DNA of 64,000 nt from positions 5,022,001 through 5,086,000 of the forward strand of contig NC_133123.1 in NCBI RefSeq assembly GCF_033568475.1, read 5' to 3'. The DNA comes from Henckelia pumila. Lineage: Eukaryota; Streptophyta; Magnoliopsida; Lamiales; Gesneriaceae. Position numbers and translations under genes: made by a program. The notes beneath the pieces were generated by a model, which saw nothing but the letters and a program-made list of their open reading frames with translations, made no database searches and was not told where the DNA came from. This document shows, in pieces, positions 1-14,937 of the stretch (the stretch's first letter is position 1; each line of letters opens with the position of its first letter).

Positions 1-42
1 ACAGATAAGAAGAAATAAGAACACCCTAACTTTTTCGCTCAC

Positions 43-2541
<2,499 letters not shown>

Positions 2542-4134
2542 TTCTTCTTGTTGAAAGGCGAAATCTGACCGTCTGCGAAACTGTAATAGCTATAGACTAT
2601 AGTGAGGTATACTGTATAAATAATAAATAATAAAATAAACAAAAGGGGGTATTTATTTTTATTTTTATTTTTATTTTATGAAGAAAATAGAACTCGTCAA
2701 ATTCGAGGCGCCTGGCCACCCATTTTCCACCTTTATTTTTAATTTACGTTTTTTTTTTTGCTCTCTCTTTTTTATTTGTGCTTTTCTTTTGTTAATGTTA
2801 ATATATATGCATATGTTTAAATAATAACAGGGAAAATAAAATAATTAGGACGGCAAATTCAATAATTTTTAATGAATTTTGTTTTTTACCTTAACATTTT
2901 GATTGGTAAGCAGACAAATGTTATTGGAAAAACAGACACAAAATTTGATTTTTTTTTAATTATATATTATTCAACAATGAAAACTTTTTTTGAACAATAT
3001 ATTTCGTGTATAAACAAATGTTTTGTTTACAAACACATTAGATGAACTCCAAATCCAATTATCACCGAACAAAAATACAAATCACATGATAAATTCAAGG
3101 AAATAGTGTGGCTAGTGGAGAGACCCTTTATGGTCGACACAAGATTCTCATTGTCGAAATTTTTTTTTAAAAAAAAAATATTTTACTTTAATTTTAATAA
3201 TCAAAATGCTGGAAATTAGTTTTATATTCGTTTATTATTTATTATAAATAGAGCGGAAGATGATGATTTTTAAGCAGCCGATTAAAAATAGTGAACAATT
3301 CGAGCAGAAGAAGTTGATCAACGAAGAATCGAATATGACACGAGTGGTGACTAGTGGATATTCATTCTGTAATGCATCAGTATCTTGGACCACTGGTTCG
3401 CATTTAAAACTTGTCACCGATTTTATATACCATTTCCATCTTCTGTTCACCCCCATAAAGACATTGGGGCCAAGGCATATATGACTAAATATGAGGCCAT
3501 AAACTTGAGAGGGCCGGACACAAGAAACCTACACTCTCAGATGGGAGGCATCACAAAATTATCAATCAACTCACAGTTACCTGTAGATTGGAACATAACA
3601 CAATATCTTCTGCAAAAAAGTGACATATTTGCAAATCAAACAGTCGTGTGTATTAACAAAAATGAAGTAGTGGAAAGCAAAGCCTACAAAGCTCTCTCTA
3701 TTCATAAATGTCTTGTGGCATTAGAGAGCTGGGGTGGTGACCAACTCTTGGATATTGCTCGTGTCTTTAACACGATACTTAAACGTCTGTCGGAGCTTGA
3801 AACAGAATAATATATAACTTTTAACCGATTTATCCGGTACAACTAAAATCTTGATTGACTGACCTTGAGATGTCAATAAGAGAAATGTGCAGCGCTTACT
3901 AATGCAACCCCTTTTCCCTGTCCGGGAAATTTATGGTTTTCAATTTTCTTTGCGTTGCAGCAAACTCATAAAACTGAATACACACCGTTTTAGTTATGAC
4001 GAAGAATTCAATCCAACAGCAGGTCTAGTAAACTGAATGCCTCGCGGCACACATAATAAGGTGCATTGTGTAGCTCCCGTTTTCAGGAGTTCTGGGATCC
4101 ATGATTTTTCAGTAGGCAACAAGTTGTTTGTGTG
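2542..4134. other. Spacer between MDH promoter and IPT9 3' end
   Basis: This stretch is mostly AT-rich. It begins with the MDH upstream region, including a TTTTTA-type low-complexity run near 2,650-2,690. It contains one 141-codon plus-strand reading frame (listed separately) and otherwise nothing I can assign. The right end holds the probable 3' untranslated region of IPT9. Confidence 0.6.
3385..3810 (+). CDS. Unassigned 141-codon reading frame, possible gene fragment
   Basis: An open frame of 141 codons ends with TAA at 3808-3810. Its second half reads like real protein (for example QTVVCINKNEVVESKAYKAL followed by a Leu/Ile-rich helix and an acidic C-terminus), and base composition in this stretch is less AT-biased than its surroundings. 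I do not recognise the family. No convincing upstream exon or promoter was found, and the preceding coding-like stretch from about 3,260 lies in a different frame, which suggests a decayed gene copy or the last exon of an unseen gene. No transmembrane segment or known motif is evident. It could also be chance. Confidence 0.3.
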   Translation: MDHWFAFKTCHRFYIPFPSSVHPHKDIGAKAYMTKYEAINLRGPDTRNLHSQMGGITKLSINSQLPVDWNITQYLLQKSDIFANQTVVCINKNEVVESKAYKALSIHKCLVALESWGGDQLLDIARVFNTILKRLSELETE

Positions 4135-7100
4135 CTAATGAACAGAGACCGTGGCTTGCCCCTGTTGAGTTTTCTTCACCCATTCCAGAATACTGCCACA
4201 GTCCTCTCTCGTGATGAAATGTCTTCACACATGCAAGAACACATTTAGATCAACAAAGCTGTAACACTAGTAATTCTTGGATTCTTCATTCTTAGCAGCT
4301 TTATTTGAAAATAAGACGTACAAGACATCCTGAAAAAAAATACCTATTTTTGGTGCGATAAGCTTTTAAATCCTGGACTTCCCGATGATTTGAAACATCC
4401 TTTTTCATGCTAAGAGATCGAGGTACGTTAAGTTTCCCATTTTGTACATGATAAGCATCACAGATGAAGCTGAGCACATTTTCCTGCGACCATTGCTCAT
4501 TTTGTAAAAAAACATTCTTAAGCCAACAGCAATTAGTAACATGTTTAACACAGTTCTAGGTGCCATTCTAGAGCTGTAGATTTGCATGCAGATCTCTAAT
4601 ATTGTTGAGCCCGATTCCGAAATTTTGGCACAACCAAGACCGTAAAGAACATTGGGGACAATTTACACTAATATGATTAATATCTTCTTCCTGATGGATC
4701 AAATTTTAAGCACTGCAACTAAAGATTGACATTTAATCTAAAACTAAATAATATTGATGTACAAGCTCTGATAGCAAATTAATAGCAAAACAAGTGTAAA
4801 ATATATAAGATAACAGGATTTAGAATGAATATGTCCAACCATCTCTTTTATAATGACAGAAATATCTAAGGTAAAAACAACTCAGTACTCACCATGGGTT
4901 GTGCGGCATCAATCCACTGGTATATGGGTTCGTTCCGGAACCATGTCAATTGTCTTTTAGCAAAATTTCTGCAAATTAATAATATTCACAATGAAATGAG
5001 ATGCAAGGATTCGAACAATGACTTTCAAAATTTCACTCATTCAAATTAAACAAAATTCTACACTCAGCTACAAATTTAGGTAGAATTAGATGATTCTGAA
5101 GGCTCACCAACCCCATCATTTTGCATGCCCCAGAAACTCAACAAAAGAATTTCAAGCTACTGACCACAACATGCGGTAAATGGTGAACAAGCGAAAATTT
5201 CTAGTAAATAATTTTTTGTGCTGGTAACTTCACCGGTAAAGAGTAATTATTAATCCTTTCTCTTCGTCAATGTTTGAATAAATAAAATAGTTGTATTGCA
5301 TCACCAATAACATTTTCATATATACAAGACACAGTCAAATAAGGAATATAATTTTGTTCATATACCTCCAATGGTTCACAACGAATTTCTTAAACATGTT
5401 GACAAAAGGTTTAAAATTAGGTCTGTTCAAATTTATGAAAGAATAATATTAAAGCGGCTAAATTCTAAAGATGAGCCCCACCACAGGTTAATCGGCTAAA
5501 AATTAAAGTCAAGAATGAATTACTATGTGTGCCAAACATATCACTGAATTTTACAAAAGAACAACCAAACCTTCATTGGAGTGAAAAATTACCTAGATGC
5601 CTTTTGAAATTCAGATAAAAAAGTGTAGAAGTATCTAGAAGAACTCCAGCCCCCTTGTTCTCTGCATGCTAGCAGATACTCCATAGCCTGAAAAATTGAA
5701 TAATAGACAATTAAAATATTTTAGCTTCCTTTTAGTGAATTCCAAGATCATAAAACTACATTCTGAAACTTAATATATTAAACCAGACCAAATAAAACAT
5801 ACTTGTCGATAACCTATAGCTCGAGTTGCAGAATTTGAATTTGGCATAAGGCCCAAGTCAAGAAGCCACTGTGCCTCGGTCAAAATTCCACCATCTGCCA
5901 TGGCAAAAGGCCAAAACAAATATGTATCATTTCATTGCAAATATCTAAAACAGAGAAACGAGAAGATAATAAAAACATTATCAGACATGTTATTCTTTAC
6001 CTGAAAGCATATCTTCACACCGGAAATCAATAGATTGATAGAGATCCAGCCTATTGGTTGAAAGGAAAAAACATATGAAATCAAAGTCCAAGTCCTTCGA
6101 TTTACTATCGTGAAGTTCATCAGTCGAAGAGTTTATCTCAAGTGCTTCCACTTCATTTGATTCAAACTTCTCCTTGAAAGAATTATAGGGCAATGGAAAG
6201 GCTGACGGAGATGCACCGCTTAACTAAAATATGAAAAAATGTCACTGAGACTCTTGTGTGTATCAAGGTTCAGAAATAGTTGTGCACCATCATGGTGGAA
6301 ATGAAGGAGCGAAACTGAAATTCTAAAGTATCTATAATGAAGGAGCGATAACTGAAATTCTAAAATATCTCTGTTTTATTATGAACAAAGCAAAAGGCAA
6401 TATTATAAACATGAAACAAAGGTATCGTCATGCCCGAATAAAACATACAAAGTAGCTCAGGTCAGCCCTACCTTGAGTATTTCAAGTCTGCGACGTAATC
6501 GATACCAATCATTTGCAGCTAAAGATTGAACATCTGGATCACCTGCTTTAACCACCAACCGCACGGCAGCATCCCAATCACCATCCCTTTGTAATCCTGA
6601 AAGTTCTGAATGTACTTCAGAGGCGATCTCAGGAGAGGCTTTCGGAACATTTGGTTTTCCATATATGAACCTTACAAATCGGGAATGAATGATGTCTCTT
6701 CAATATTGTACAAGTCAGTTTTTACAGGAATCTCAGAATCACATCAAGATAAGCATGGACGATATCACCAATCACTGTTGAATACTGTCACCAATAACAA
6801 AGAAACAAATGGTAACCAGTACACAGAAACATTGGACATACCATCTCAAGTACAACCCTGTACCGCCTGAAACTATTGGAACACGGCCTTTACTGAGAAT
6901 TTCTTCTGTTATTTGCCTTGCATCCTCATAAAATTGTCCAACAGAATAATCTGGAAGTTGAAAGAACACTCTGTCAAAGATATAAGGAAAGTATCCATGG
7001 GTAGAATTGGAGCCATATGTAATTATAAATCTGTTTCCCCTAAGTAACAAAAGTATATTAAATAATATAGAGCTAGATTAAAGAGAATTCGGGATAGAAT

Positions 7101-8434
7101 CAAAATGTCAGTTACAAGCTCCAGTTGGAGTTTGAATTAACAGTGCCTTCTAGGTGTATATCCTTATAATGGGATCCAAAGAAAAAAAATGCCAAAGGAA
7201 AACAAAAGAATCGCATAATACTAAAAATATGTTTACTATTGGGGATATATTCCGCTAATGTGATTCTGCCGGACCAAAAGGTTTGCACGGATGAAGAATG
7301 TTTTGCTTTGCAAAATTAAGTGCAAATATTGGCATGTCTCTAATTTCAGTTCTGCATGGATAATAGACTACTCCACGACGTTTTGTAGCTTCTTATATGA
7401 TTTGCTCCAGATATATAAGCATGAAAGCAACTATCGTAAATTTGTAAACTATAAAATGCATAGAAGCTTGCCAATTTTGTCTATTGCAGTCTGCAGAAAA
7501 AAATGGTTGCTATTTAAGGAGCATGAGTGAGCTGCAATCACAAAAAGCAACAGAATACTTTCTCACGGACATATATCAAGTGTGACACGTAATCAAGCAA
7601 CTATTACCTTCAGACGGGTGCAATACGTCAATCAAATGATGTGGCACTTCCTGAAAAATACGTGAAGATTTCAGTATACCTATTAACAGCAAACTAAAGT
7701 CTACAGGGTGCATAAGACTATGAGCATGCATTGCTCAGTATGAAGCTCATTTTTCTGCTTTGGCGAATGGTTAATGTGGTTCTAAGCTGTAAAAGGTTAC
7801 TTTTGCATTCAGTAAACCTGGTCTTTTGCCGTTTATATAAGCCCGGCTAATACCTAAGTGAATAGAATAGCATTGTCGTAGCAAATAGCAATCTTGAAAG
7901 CATGAAAAACAATGTCGAGCCACAATTATCAGAAATTTAAGCGAAAAGAACGACAACATTGAAATCGAAAGCTATACCCGTCTTTCACTAATTGAAGGTT
8001 TCGCTGAACCTATATCCAGACCTCTATACACCTGTTGCACATAACCACCATAACAACTTCTTCTCATCGAAAACAAAATGAAAATCCATCACATTGAATG
8101 AATTTTTCGGTGTCATCATAATATGTACGGAACAAAGAAAAACCTGGACAGAGTCGGCGCTGATGATTTCTCCATTGAGTCGCTTGGCAAGTTCCAGCGA
8201 AAGCCGGCTTTTTCCGGCTCCGGTTGGACCAGATATTACTATTACTTTCTGCCGCGGTCGTTTCTCCGTTTGAGCATCCGACGAACAATGGACAGTACAG
8301 TGCCTCCTGAGGTGGCGGCTGCGGAAACTAACAATGGAAGGTTGCCCGGTGGGGAAGAGGAGAGGCGGCTCCGCCACAAAAGGCAGGCGGAGGGAACTTA
8401 CTCGGAGGCCCCCGACTCTTAATCCACCAATCAT
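4135..8434 (-). CDS. IPT9: tRNA dimethylallyltransferase 9 (tRNA isopentenyltransferase)
   Basis: Transfers a dimethylallyl group to A37 of tRNAs that read UNN codons; turnover of these tRNAs yields cis-zeatin cytokinins. Eleven exons: 8144-8434, 7978-8031, 7608-7650, 6842-6950, 6472-6670, 6001-6223, 5803-5894, 5593-5687, 4893-4968, 4344-4483 and 4135-4222. They sum to 1,410 nt, giving 469 residues, close to the length I recall for Arabidopsis IPT9. The P-loop GPTGAGKS lies at residues 69-76, followed by the [20 protein letters not shown] region (target adenosine and pyrophosphate contacts), [31 protein letters not shown], and the C-terminal [14 protein letters not shown] and [12 protein letters not shown] motifs typical of MiaA/IPT proteins. 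The first 60 residues are Arg/Ser/Leu-rich and acid-poor, consistent with a plastid transit peptide (inference). The exon 10 acceptor is the least certain boundary. Confidence 0.94.
6301..6373. repeat. Two-copy 36-bp tandem repeat in an IPT9 intron
   Basis: Two imperfect direct copies (about 6301-6336 and 6337-6373) share the core ATGAAGGAGCG and ACTGAAATTCTAAA. They lie in the intron between IPT9 exons 5 and 6. No function is evident. Confidence 0.7.
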
Positions 8435-8963
8435 TTTCGTAAATATATAAATCTGCGAAGGAGGAGTTTCGTTCTACGCTTCTACACATATATACTACTA
8501 ATCTGCTTCTCTAGAAAATCTCCCTTGATATGAATTTTTTTATTCAAAAAATAAAATTTTCCCACATTCAAAAAATAATAATAATTATTTTATCCATCCC
8601 TTATTTTTTAAGCATATTATCTATTATACAAAATATATTTGTCTGTATGGAATAATGGAAGTCATAATTTCCTTAAAAAAAATGAAATAAAACAACAAGC
8701 TAAACCCATAAAATACTTAACTGCCACATTTTTTTCACGCAACTATATCTATAAATTATTATTATTATTATTATTTAAATTGTAAGAAAAATATTTATAA
8801 TAATAATAATAATAAAATATTGTAATTCGGGGTTCCCTGAAATTAAAAGGTCGCAGGTGCATATCCACTGCTACTCATCTTCATCTTCTGCAGCAAATGA
8901 CCCATAATTGCTTCCGGTGTTCTCCCTTTCAGTGATCGCTTCCACCTACTTTCTCAGCTCAAG
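8435..8963. promoter_or_regulatory. Shared divergent promoter of IPT9 and NUMOD3 gene
   Basis: A spacer of 529 bp separates the two oppositely oriented start codons, so both core promoters must lie here or overlap the neighbouring leader. It is AT-rich and contains an (ATT)n run near 8,757-8,776 and an (AAT)n run near 8,798-8,815, which together can fold into a hairpin. A short upstream frame (ATG at 8896, stop near 8,934) may lie in the NUMOD3 leader. No unambiguous TATA box could be assigned to either gene. Confidence 0.6.
8757..8815. repeat. Inverted ATT/AAT microsatellite pair
   Basis: About seven ATT units are followed after a short spacer by about six AAT units. Because ATT is the complement of AAT, the two runs form a potential stem. 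The pair sits midway in the IPT9/NUMOD3 divergent promoter. Confidence 0.8.
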
Positions 8964-11405
8964 ATGCTATCTTTTCCCTCGTAAGCTCTCCTCAGCCCCT
9001 CTATCTTGTGTTTTGTTGTGTAGTTTTGCTTCAAATTCTGATTATTTATGTCAAATTCTGAATTTCTTGAAAAATATTTATGTGAAGAAAGGTTGTAAAT
9101 TTCTTTTATTGGGAATTGGGCCATTTGAGCTGGAGCTTTCAACTTTGAATCTGGATTATCACGGCCAGTTGGAAGATATATGCTTGCTGTTTCTTATGGT
9201 GTTAGTTTTCGCAATGCTGTTATTTTGGTCGGAAGGTTTAATGATACATTGGCTATTTCCACCAATCTTTATACATGCGGTGGAGTAGGTAATGGATGGG
9301 TTACCTGGGTAAGATTGGGTGCGAAAAGAACAGAAGAATTTGCTGCCTTGTTGTTCGAGGTTTTGTCTTACTAATTTGTATCAGGGATGATTTTATAGTT
9401 TCTGTGTGCCTGTAATGCCACTGTTCTTTGCTTGATACACTTTAAAATTTGAATCCAGAGCTATTATATGACTTCGTAATGATTGGTTTGTGCAACTTTC
9501 ATGAATTGGTTGTGCCTTCAAACATATAGATAAGATTGTGGATGACCGTTTAATGGTTTTGTTCTTGGTGGCAAAATATTGATGGTGTTTTAATGGGATT
9601 CCTGCCAGGAAACTTTTTGCTTCTCGACTTCCAATGAATGGCGAGCCTGGAACTCATTCATCACCCAATTGTTTTACTGTTACTGGACACAAAACTTATT
9701 CGGCTATTGGTGACTATCTTGTTAAGATCATATCTCCCGTCGTCGTTCACCATTTTAGTTCCTGTCTGGGACCATGCTACTGTAGAGCAATGCCCAAGAG
9801 CATTTGGCCAGTGGCCACACCTCATGTAGTGAAATATTACAAAGGTCAAGTAACAAAGTGTCATCAGCAAACAGTTGGGGATGTCAACTCTGAGGATGAT
9901 GGTGAAGTTCACAGAAGAAACCACGCAAACAAGGGGAGAGTTCCGTGGAACAAAGGACGTAGACACAGTGAAGGTAATTTTTGTTGCAGTTTAATTGCTT
10001 GTAGAGCTAATTTGATAAGTCTTACCAGCTCTAAATGTGCTGTACATACTCTCGCAGAGACGAGACAGAAAATTAGACAGAGAACTAAGGAAGCTTTGAA
10101 GGACCCCAAGGTGAAGTCATGTAAGAATCAGTCATGTTTGAAACTAACAAGGAAGCAGCTCAAATTTGATTTGTCTCAAGTTTACAAGACTGTGATGTAT
10201 TCAAAACTAAATTGCTTTGATACATCTTTCCCTTCCCTGATGCCATTGCTTCTGAATTTTACAGGTTAGAAAGAAGATGTCTGAATGTCCTCGTTCTCTC
10301 AGGTGATCCCGTGGTTTTTTAATTTCATTTTTCCACCACGAATAAATCCCTCCACAGAATATATCAACTGTGTTGTTAAATCACATGAATAAGTTTTCCT
10401 TTACAACAACTTTGATGGTAATACTGATCAAACACTTAACACTATCCTGGAAGCTACATTTTACCGTAATTTTATTGATGAATCATGACTCTTCTGGCAG
10501 TAATCAGACCAAGGCGAGGATACGAGCATCACTCACAAAGCTATGGGGGAAACGCTTACAATGGAAAAGGTCGAGAGAAAAATTCTTTCAGTCATGGGCT
10601 GAAAGCATCGCAACTGCAGCTAAGATGGGAGGGAGTGACCAACAAGAACTGGATTGGGACAGCTATGACAAAATTACAAGAGAAATAGCCCTCCAACAAC
10701 TTCGTCATGATGAGGAACATGCAAAGGCTAAAGAGATGGCACGCATACAAGCAGAGAGGGCAGCACAACTAAAGGCAGAAAAGATGGCTAAAATGGCTGA
10801 GAGAAGAAGAGAAAGGGAAGAAAAGGCAAGTGTCAAAGGAGAATCAGTAAAAAAGAGAAACAAAAGATCAAAAGAAGAAAAAGAAAAGTTGGCTGAATTT
10901 CAGGAGATTAAACTCAAGGAGAGGCTGATGAAGGTAGGCCAATTGATTTACGTTGTTAATATTGTGCTGCTGTTATAGTTTGGAGTTTCAATAGATAAAC
11001 ATGATCAAAACAAGTTTGATACATACAGATGAAAGCCAGAACACATTTAAATATTTAATATGTGTGTAGTTTACGGATATATATGAAATAGGAAATTAAA
11101 CAAAATCACGTAACAAGAGATCTCAAGAGCTATAAGTTATTGCCTTGAGAGGGTTTGCTACACTTGTCTTTGATTTGCACCTGTAATTTGAACCATCATG
11201 GTGTTTTTTCATACCTTTCTGGTGATGTAAACAGATTCACAGGAAGAAGTCTATAATTAATCAAGCAATCAATCAACGTCAGAGACCATGGGAGAAATTT
11301 GATTTGGATTTCGTCAAGGGAGAAACAATTCCAAAGGAAGTTACCTTGGCAGATCAGATTCGGTTCGCTAAGGACAGAAGAGCCAATCAACAGCTGCTGA
11401 ACTAG
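8964..11405 (+). CDS. NUMOD3-motif protein, probably organelle targeted
   Basis: Six coding exons: 8964-8980, 9609-9973, 10058-10110, 10265-10302, 10501-10933 and 11235-11405. They total 1,077 nt, giving 358 residues. The first coding exon is only 17 nt (MLSFPS, last codon split), and the frame continues into a Leu/Ser/Arg-containing N-terminus that could be a transit peptide. The recognisable domain is a pair of NUMOD3-like modules: NKGRVPWNKGRRHSEETRQK, then a copy around RSLSNQTKARIRASLTKLWG. NUMOD3 is the DNA-binding module best known from phage and organelle GIY-YIG and HNH homing endonucleases; no nuclease domain is visible here. The middle is a long charged Glu/Lys/Arg/Ala coiled coil (about residues 200-300), and the C-terminus carries RQRPWEKFDLDFVKGE. 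Related plant proteins exist and were sometimes named after a muscle M-line protein because of the coiled coil. Function unknown. Confidence 0.9.
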
Positions 11406-12494
11406 CCTTGGAATGTCATCTTTGGGACAAATTGCATAGAAGCTGAGAGTGGTTATCTGTGTAGCACAAGGCACTTGCACAGCTTTTTATGAGGATGCAT
11501 GCATGTTACCCAGTTGAATAATATGTTGTATTGGGTTTATTGTTTGAAGATTAATTTCGGCTGGGTTTTCATGTCCCTGTTGCATGCACCTTATTTTTAG
11601 TTGCCTTGTTTCATTGTTGTTTTGTAAGGCCTCTTGAGTGAGAAGAAGAATTGTGATAGAATTATGATGAAGAACATTGTTAAGGATGTTGTTTTGAATA
11701 GTTAAATGAAAAAGGCTTAAGAATTCGTGTATGTAATTTGTTTTTGTTTTCTTTTTCACTTGTATACTTTCCCAGTACATCGGATATATGGAACATTTTT
11801 GGTACATATAAATTTTCCAGTATGTCTTGTGGATAGCTGGAACCCTTTTTATACACAAGACTAGTCAATCAAGTAGCTCACGAGATTGCTAGAAAAAGTT
11901 AACAACGTTGAGGTGACATTAGGTTTTTTGATGCAATCCCTTTATTTCTTAAAAATGTTGTAGTTAAAGACTTAATTCTAGTTTATGCAATATAAGATTC
12001 ATGCTCCAATGCTATTTTTTTATTTAAAGAAAAAAGCAAAAAAGTTCCGTGATCCAAATTCCAAACAAAAGACTCAACCTTTAACGTAATACTCAGAATC
12101 AACTTATTTCTATTAGAAACGAATTGTTTCAACATGCGGACCAAAATAATAATATAAATCGAGGCAGCCCCTCTCCGATTGATATGGAATTGCGGATGTG
12201 CACAACAGCACAAGAGACATGGAAGCCCAAATCCCACACCCACGTGTATATATGACGATGACGGTGATAAACTAAAATATGAGATTTACCGATATTAATA
12301 TACAGTGTATTCAAATGGAAGGACGATATGATCCCAAATTGGCAAATAACAAGATCGTGAAACTAGAATTTGCACATTGGACTAAACTACGAGAACATCG
12401 ATAACAAACCAAATAACATTTACAGGGTTTACGAAACTTTGAACTACAGCCGAAATCAGAATTATGGGGACGCCATTATTGTTATATACATATC
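11406..12494. other. Convergent spacer between NUMOD3 gene and MORF8
   Basis: The 3' flanks of two tail-to-tail genes meet here. The sequence is AT-rich and has no reading frame with protein-like composition. It should contain both polyadenylation regions. I see no transposon termini. Confidence 0.6.
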
Positions 12495-14937
12495 TTAGTA
12501 GTTTGCCTGCGAAGGGAAATCTCTTCCAGGAACATTCTGGTTCTGGTAAGAACTTTCGCCACCCATGTTTCGGCCATAGCCGCTCTGATTGTGTCCTTGA
12601 CCAGGCCCCAAGTTAGGAGTATGACCGTTCTGATATTGTCCAATCACGGGTCCCATATTCGGATTTTGCCCCGGACCAGGGCCCATGTTTGGAGAATGAG
12701 CGTTCTGATATTGTCCCGGAACAGGTCCCGCGTTTGGATTTTGTCCTGGACCGGGCCTCGTGTTTGAATTTTGTCCCGGGCCTGGACCCATGTTCGCATT
12801 TTGTCCAGGAACTGGAGGTCCCATTTGTCCCGGACTCGGAGAACCCATGTTTGATGGGTAGCTGTTGGGATTTGATATTGGTCCAGATACCCTGTTTGGA
12901 CCAAAGCTGTTCTGGTTCGGTCCAGGACCAGGTGGATAAGGCATTCCTCCACTGTTTGGTGCATTGCCATACTGGTTTGAGGCATTGCTGGGCACATCTC
13001 TAGCATTTGGTGGATAATTTCCTGAGTTGCTTGGAGAAATATTGCCCTCATAGTTCGACTGTCCTCCCATGTTATTGCGTTGCTGATGCATGTTGGGTTG
13101 CATTCCTCCTGTGTTAGGCACATTCGGATTGGGTCCATAGTTATGATTCTCCGTTTGGACGTCTCTTCTTCTCTCAAAATTTCTAGATCTGTCAAAGTTG
13201 CGAGGTCTGTCATTGCGCCTATTCCTCATATTTGCACTAGCATTGTTCCTCACCCATTCCTCGTGATATTTAGGGTCATATGGAACAGCCTGCCCATCGA
13301 TAAAAGGTTCCCCTGCAATAAGCAAACTCAGAACATTAGAGTTAGTTATCCCCCCTGACCAAGCAGCAGGCAGCAGCAACCACGTACACGTAATAAGATA
13401 AGTAATGAACAATACAACCAACAATATATCAGAAAATATGCATTAGTTGCAAAAAACTGTGAATTTAAACCTGTTCCACTTCGGAAATCAAAGCACATTT
13501 CATAGTGTATATAACAGTGCAGGTGAAAGGTTGAATAAAGTGACACATAAGAACAACAAAATGGTCATGTCATGATAGATAACAAACATAAGCCAACAGA
13601 CAGGCCAGTGCAGTGCAGTCAATGTACCATGCAACTCCATACCTCCATAATCCTTATTTCTAACATCCAAGTAAGAATCAGGAAGAACCCATCTGACTTT
13701 CGGCAGTTCTGCACCAAAAGGGATTTAAATCAGACAAAAATCCAGATTCAAAAACTTGCCAGAAAATAGTGATGACAAGAACCAATAACCTTTCAACTTG
13801 TAAGAAAGTTCTTCTGACACAAGGGCTCCAAAGGCAAAGTAATGTCTGGTAGAGACTGAGTATATTTTCATCCTTGCTTCTTCCTCGCTGTCAATACCAG
13901 AAAGTTCACTCATTTTGCCAACCCAAAAAAACACTAAGCACTTGAAAGTTGAATCAGACGTGAACATTTGGTTTCAAAATGTATAATCGTTGTCCTCGTA
14001 TCAGAGACACGCAACCAAAAACTTTTTAAGTTTTTACCAAGAAAAGTAGATATAAGGCAACCATCCACCTTATCAACCATTTAATTGAAAGTTTCCAGTT
14101 CAGAAACACAAGCTTCATTAATTCCTCCATTGCCTTCAGAAAACACAACTTAGCCTATGAGAGCCCGAATTGAAGTTTCCAAGACCCGTATCTTACAAGA
14201 ACCTTCTACCATCATATCTTGTCGTCCTATGCACCAAACTTTTATCAACAAACATACAACCGTAAAATTTTGATTCTTGCCATGTTTTGTAAATAAATAA
14301 ATAAAAACTTGCCGTGTTTTTTTTCCAATTAACTCTTTTGGCTTGTTAGATGCCATATCAAAATGTCAAAAAAATTAATAGTGGTTACAATCTTCTTTAC
14401 GCATCCACTTTTATGAGCATTAGACCAATACTCCCACCAATAACTAAATGATAAATCATCAATCCACACGGTATACACAAACACGATAATTCACACAAAC
14501 TTTAAGCAAATGTAACAAACTATAACCAAAAATACAAACCTTCCCACCACCATAGCTAAGGTTTTGATGTAACTATCGATGATTTCATCTCTGCTCGGCT
14601 CATTCTCCGGCTTTTCCATGACTACGAGCCAATGCTCGAAATCGCAACCGTCGAGCAGAATCGTCTCCTTCGGTGGACGATTAGACCAGTTGGGTTTTGG
14701 ATCATTAAGAGATGAAGACGTCTGTCGACTCGAGAAACCTCTGGTAGACAACGCTGGTGCGAAACGGCGAGAATTGGAAGAGGAAGCCGTCGCAACAAGA
14801 GGCCGAACGCGGAAGAGGAATGAAGAAGAGTTAGGAAGAACGGCGGAGGGTGCGGCGGAGTATGAGCGGGAACCAGTGGCGAATGGATTTTGCTTGGTGA
14901 TGGCGAATAGACAGCGAGTAAGATAACGAGTCGCCAT
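12495..14937 (-). CDS. MORF8: Multiple organellar RNA editing factor 8 (MORF8/RIP1 type)
   Basis: Partner of PPR proteins in C-to-U RNA editing in mitochondria and plastids. Exons 14540-14937, 13790-13887, 13643-13708 and 12495-13312 total 1,380 nt, giving 459 residues. An Arg/Ser-rich, acid-poor N-terminus (MATRYLTRCLF) fits an organelle presequence. The MORF box runs from about residue 105 to 215: ILLDGCDFEHWLVVMEKP, IDSYIKTLAMVVGSEEEAR, MKIYSVSTRHYFAFGALVSE, LPKVRWVLPDSYLDV and YGGEPFIDGQAVPYDP. The C-terminal half, about 240 residues, is low complexity in Gly, Pro, Asn, Gln and Ser, with repeated GPGPGQNPN-like units. That long tail separates MORF8 from the shorter MORFs. It is somewhat longer than the Arabidopsis protein (about 395 residues as I recall) through expansion of these repeats. 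Confidence 0.95.
12570..12860 (-). repeat. Coding minisatellite in the MORF8 tail
   Basis: Degenerate direct repeats of roughly 27-54 bp encode units of the form (M/N)GPGPGQN(P/S)N and PVPGQYQN. Most copies keep the reading frame and the order Gly-Pro-Gly-Pro-Gly-Gln-Asn. This is where the protein gains length over shorter family members. Confidence 0.75.

Noticed and set aside
12644-13213. Large frames on both strands overlapping MORF8 exon 4
   Set aside because: They are shadow frames of the repetitive Gly/Pro/Asn/Gln coding sequence.
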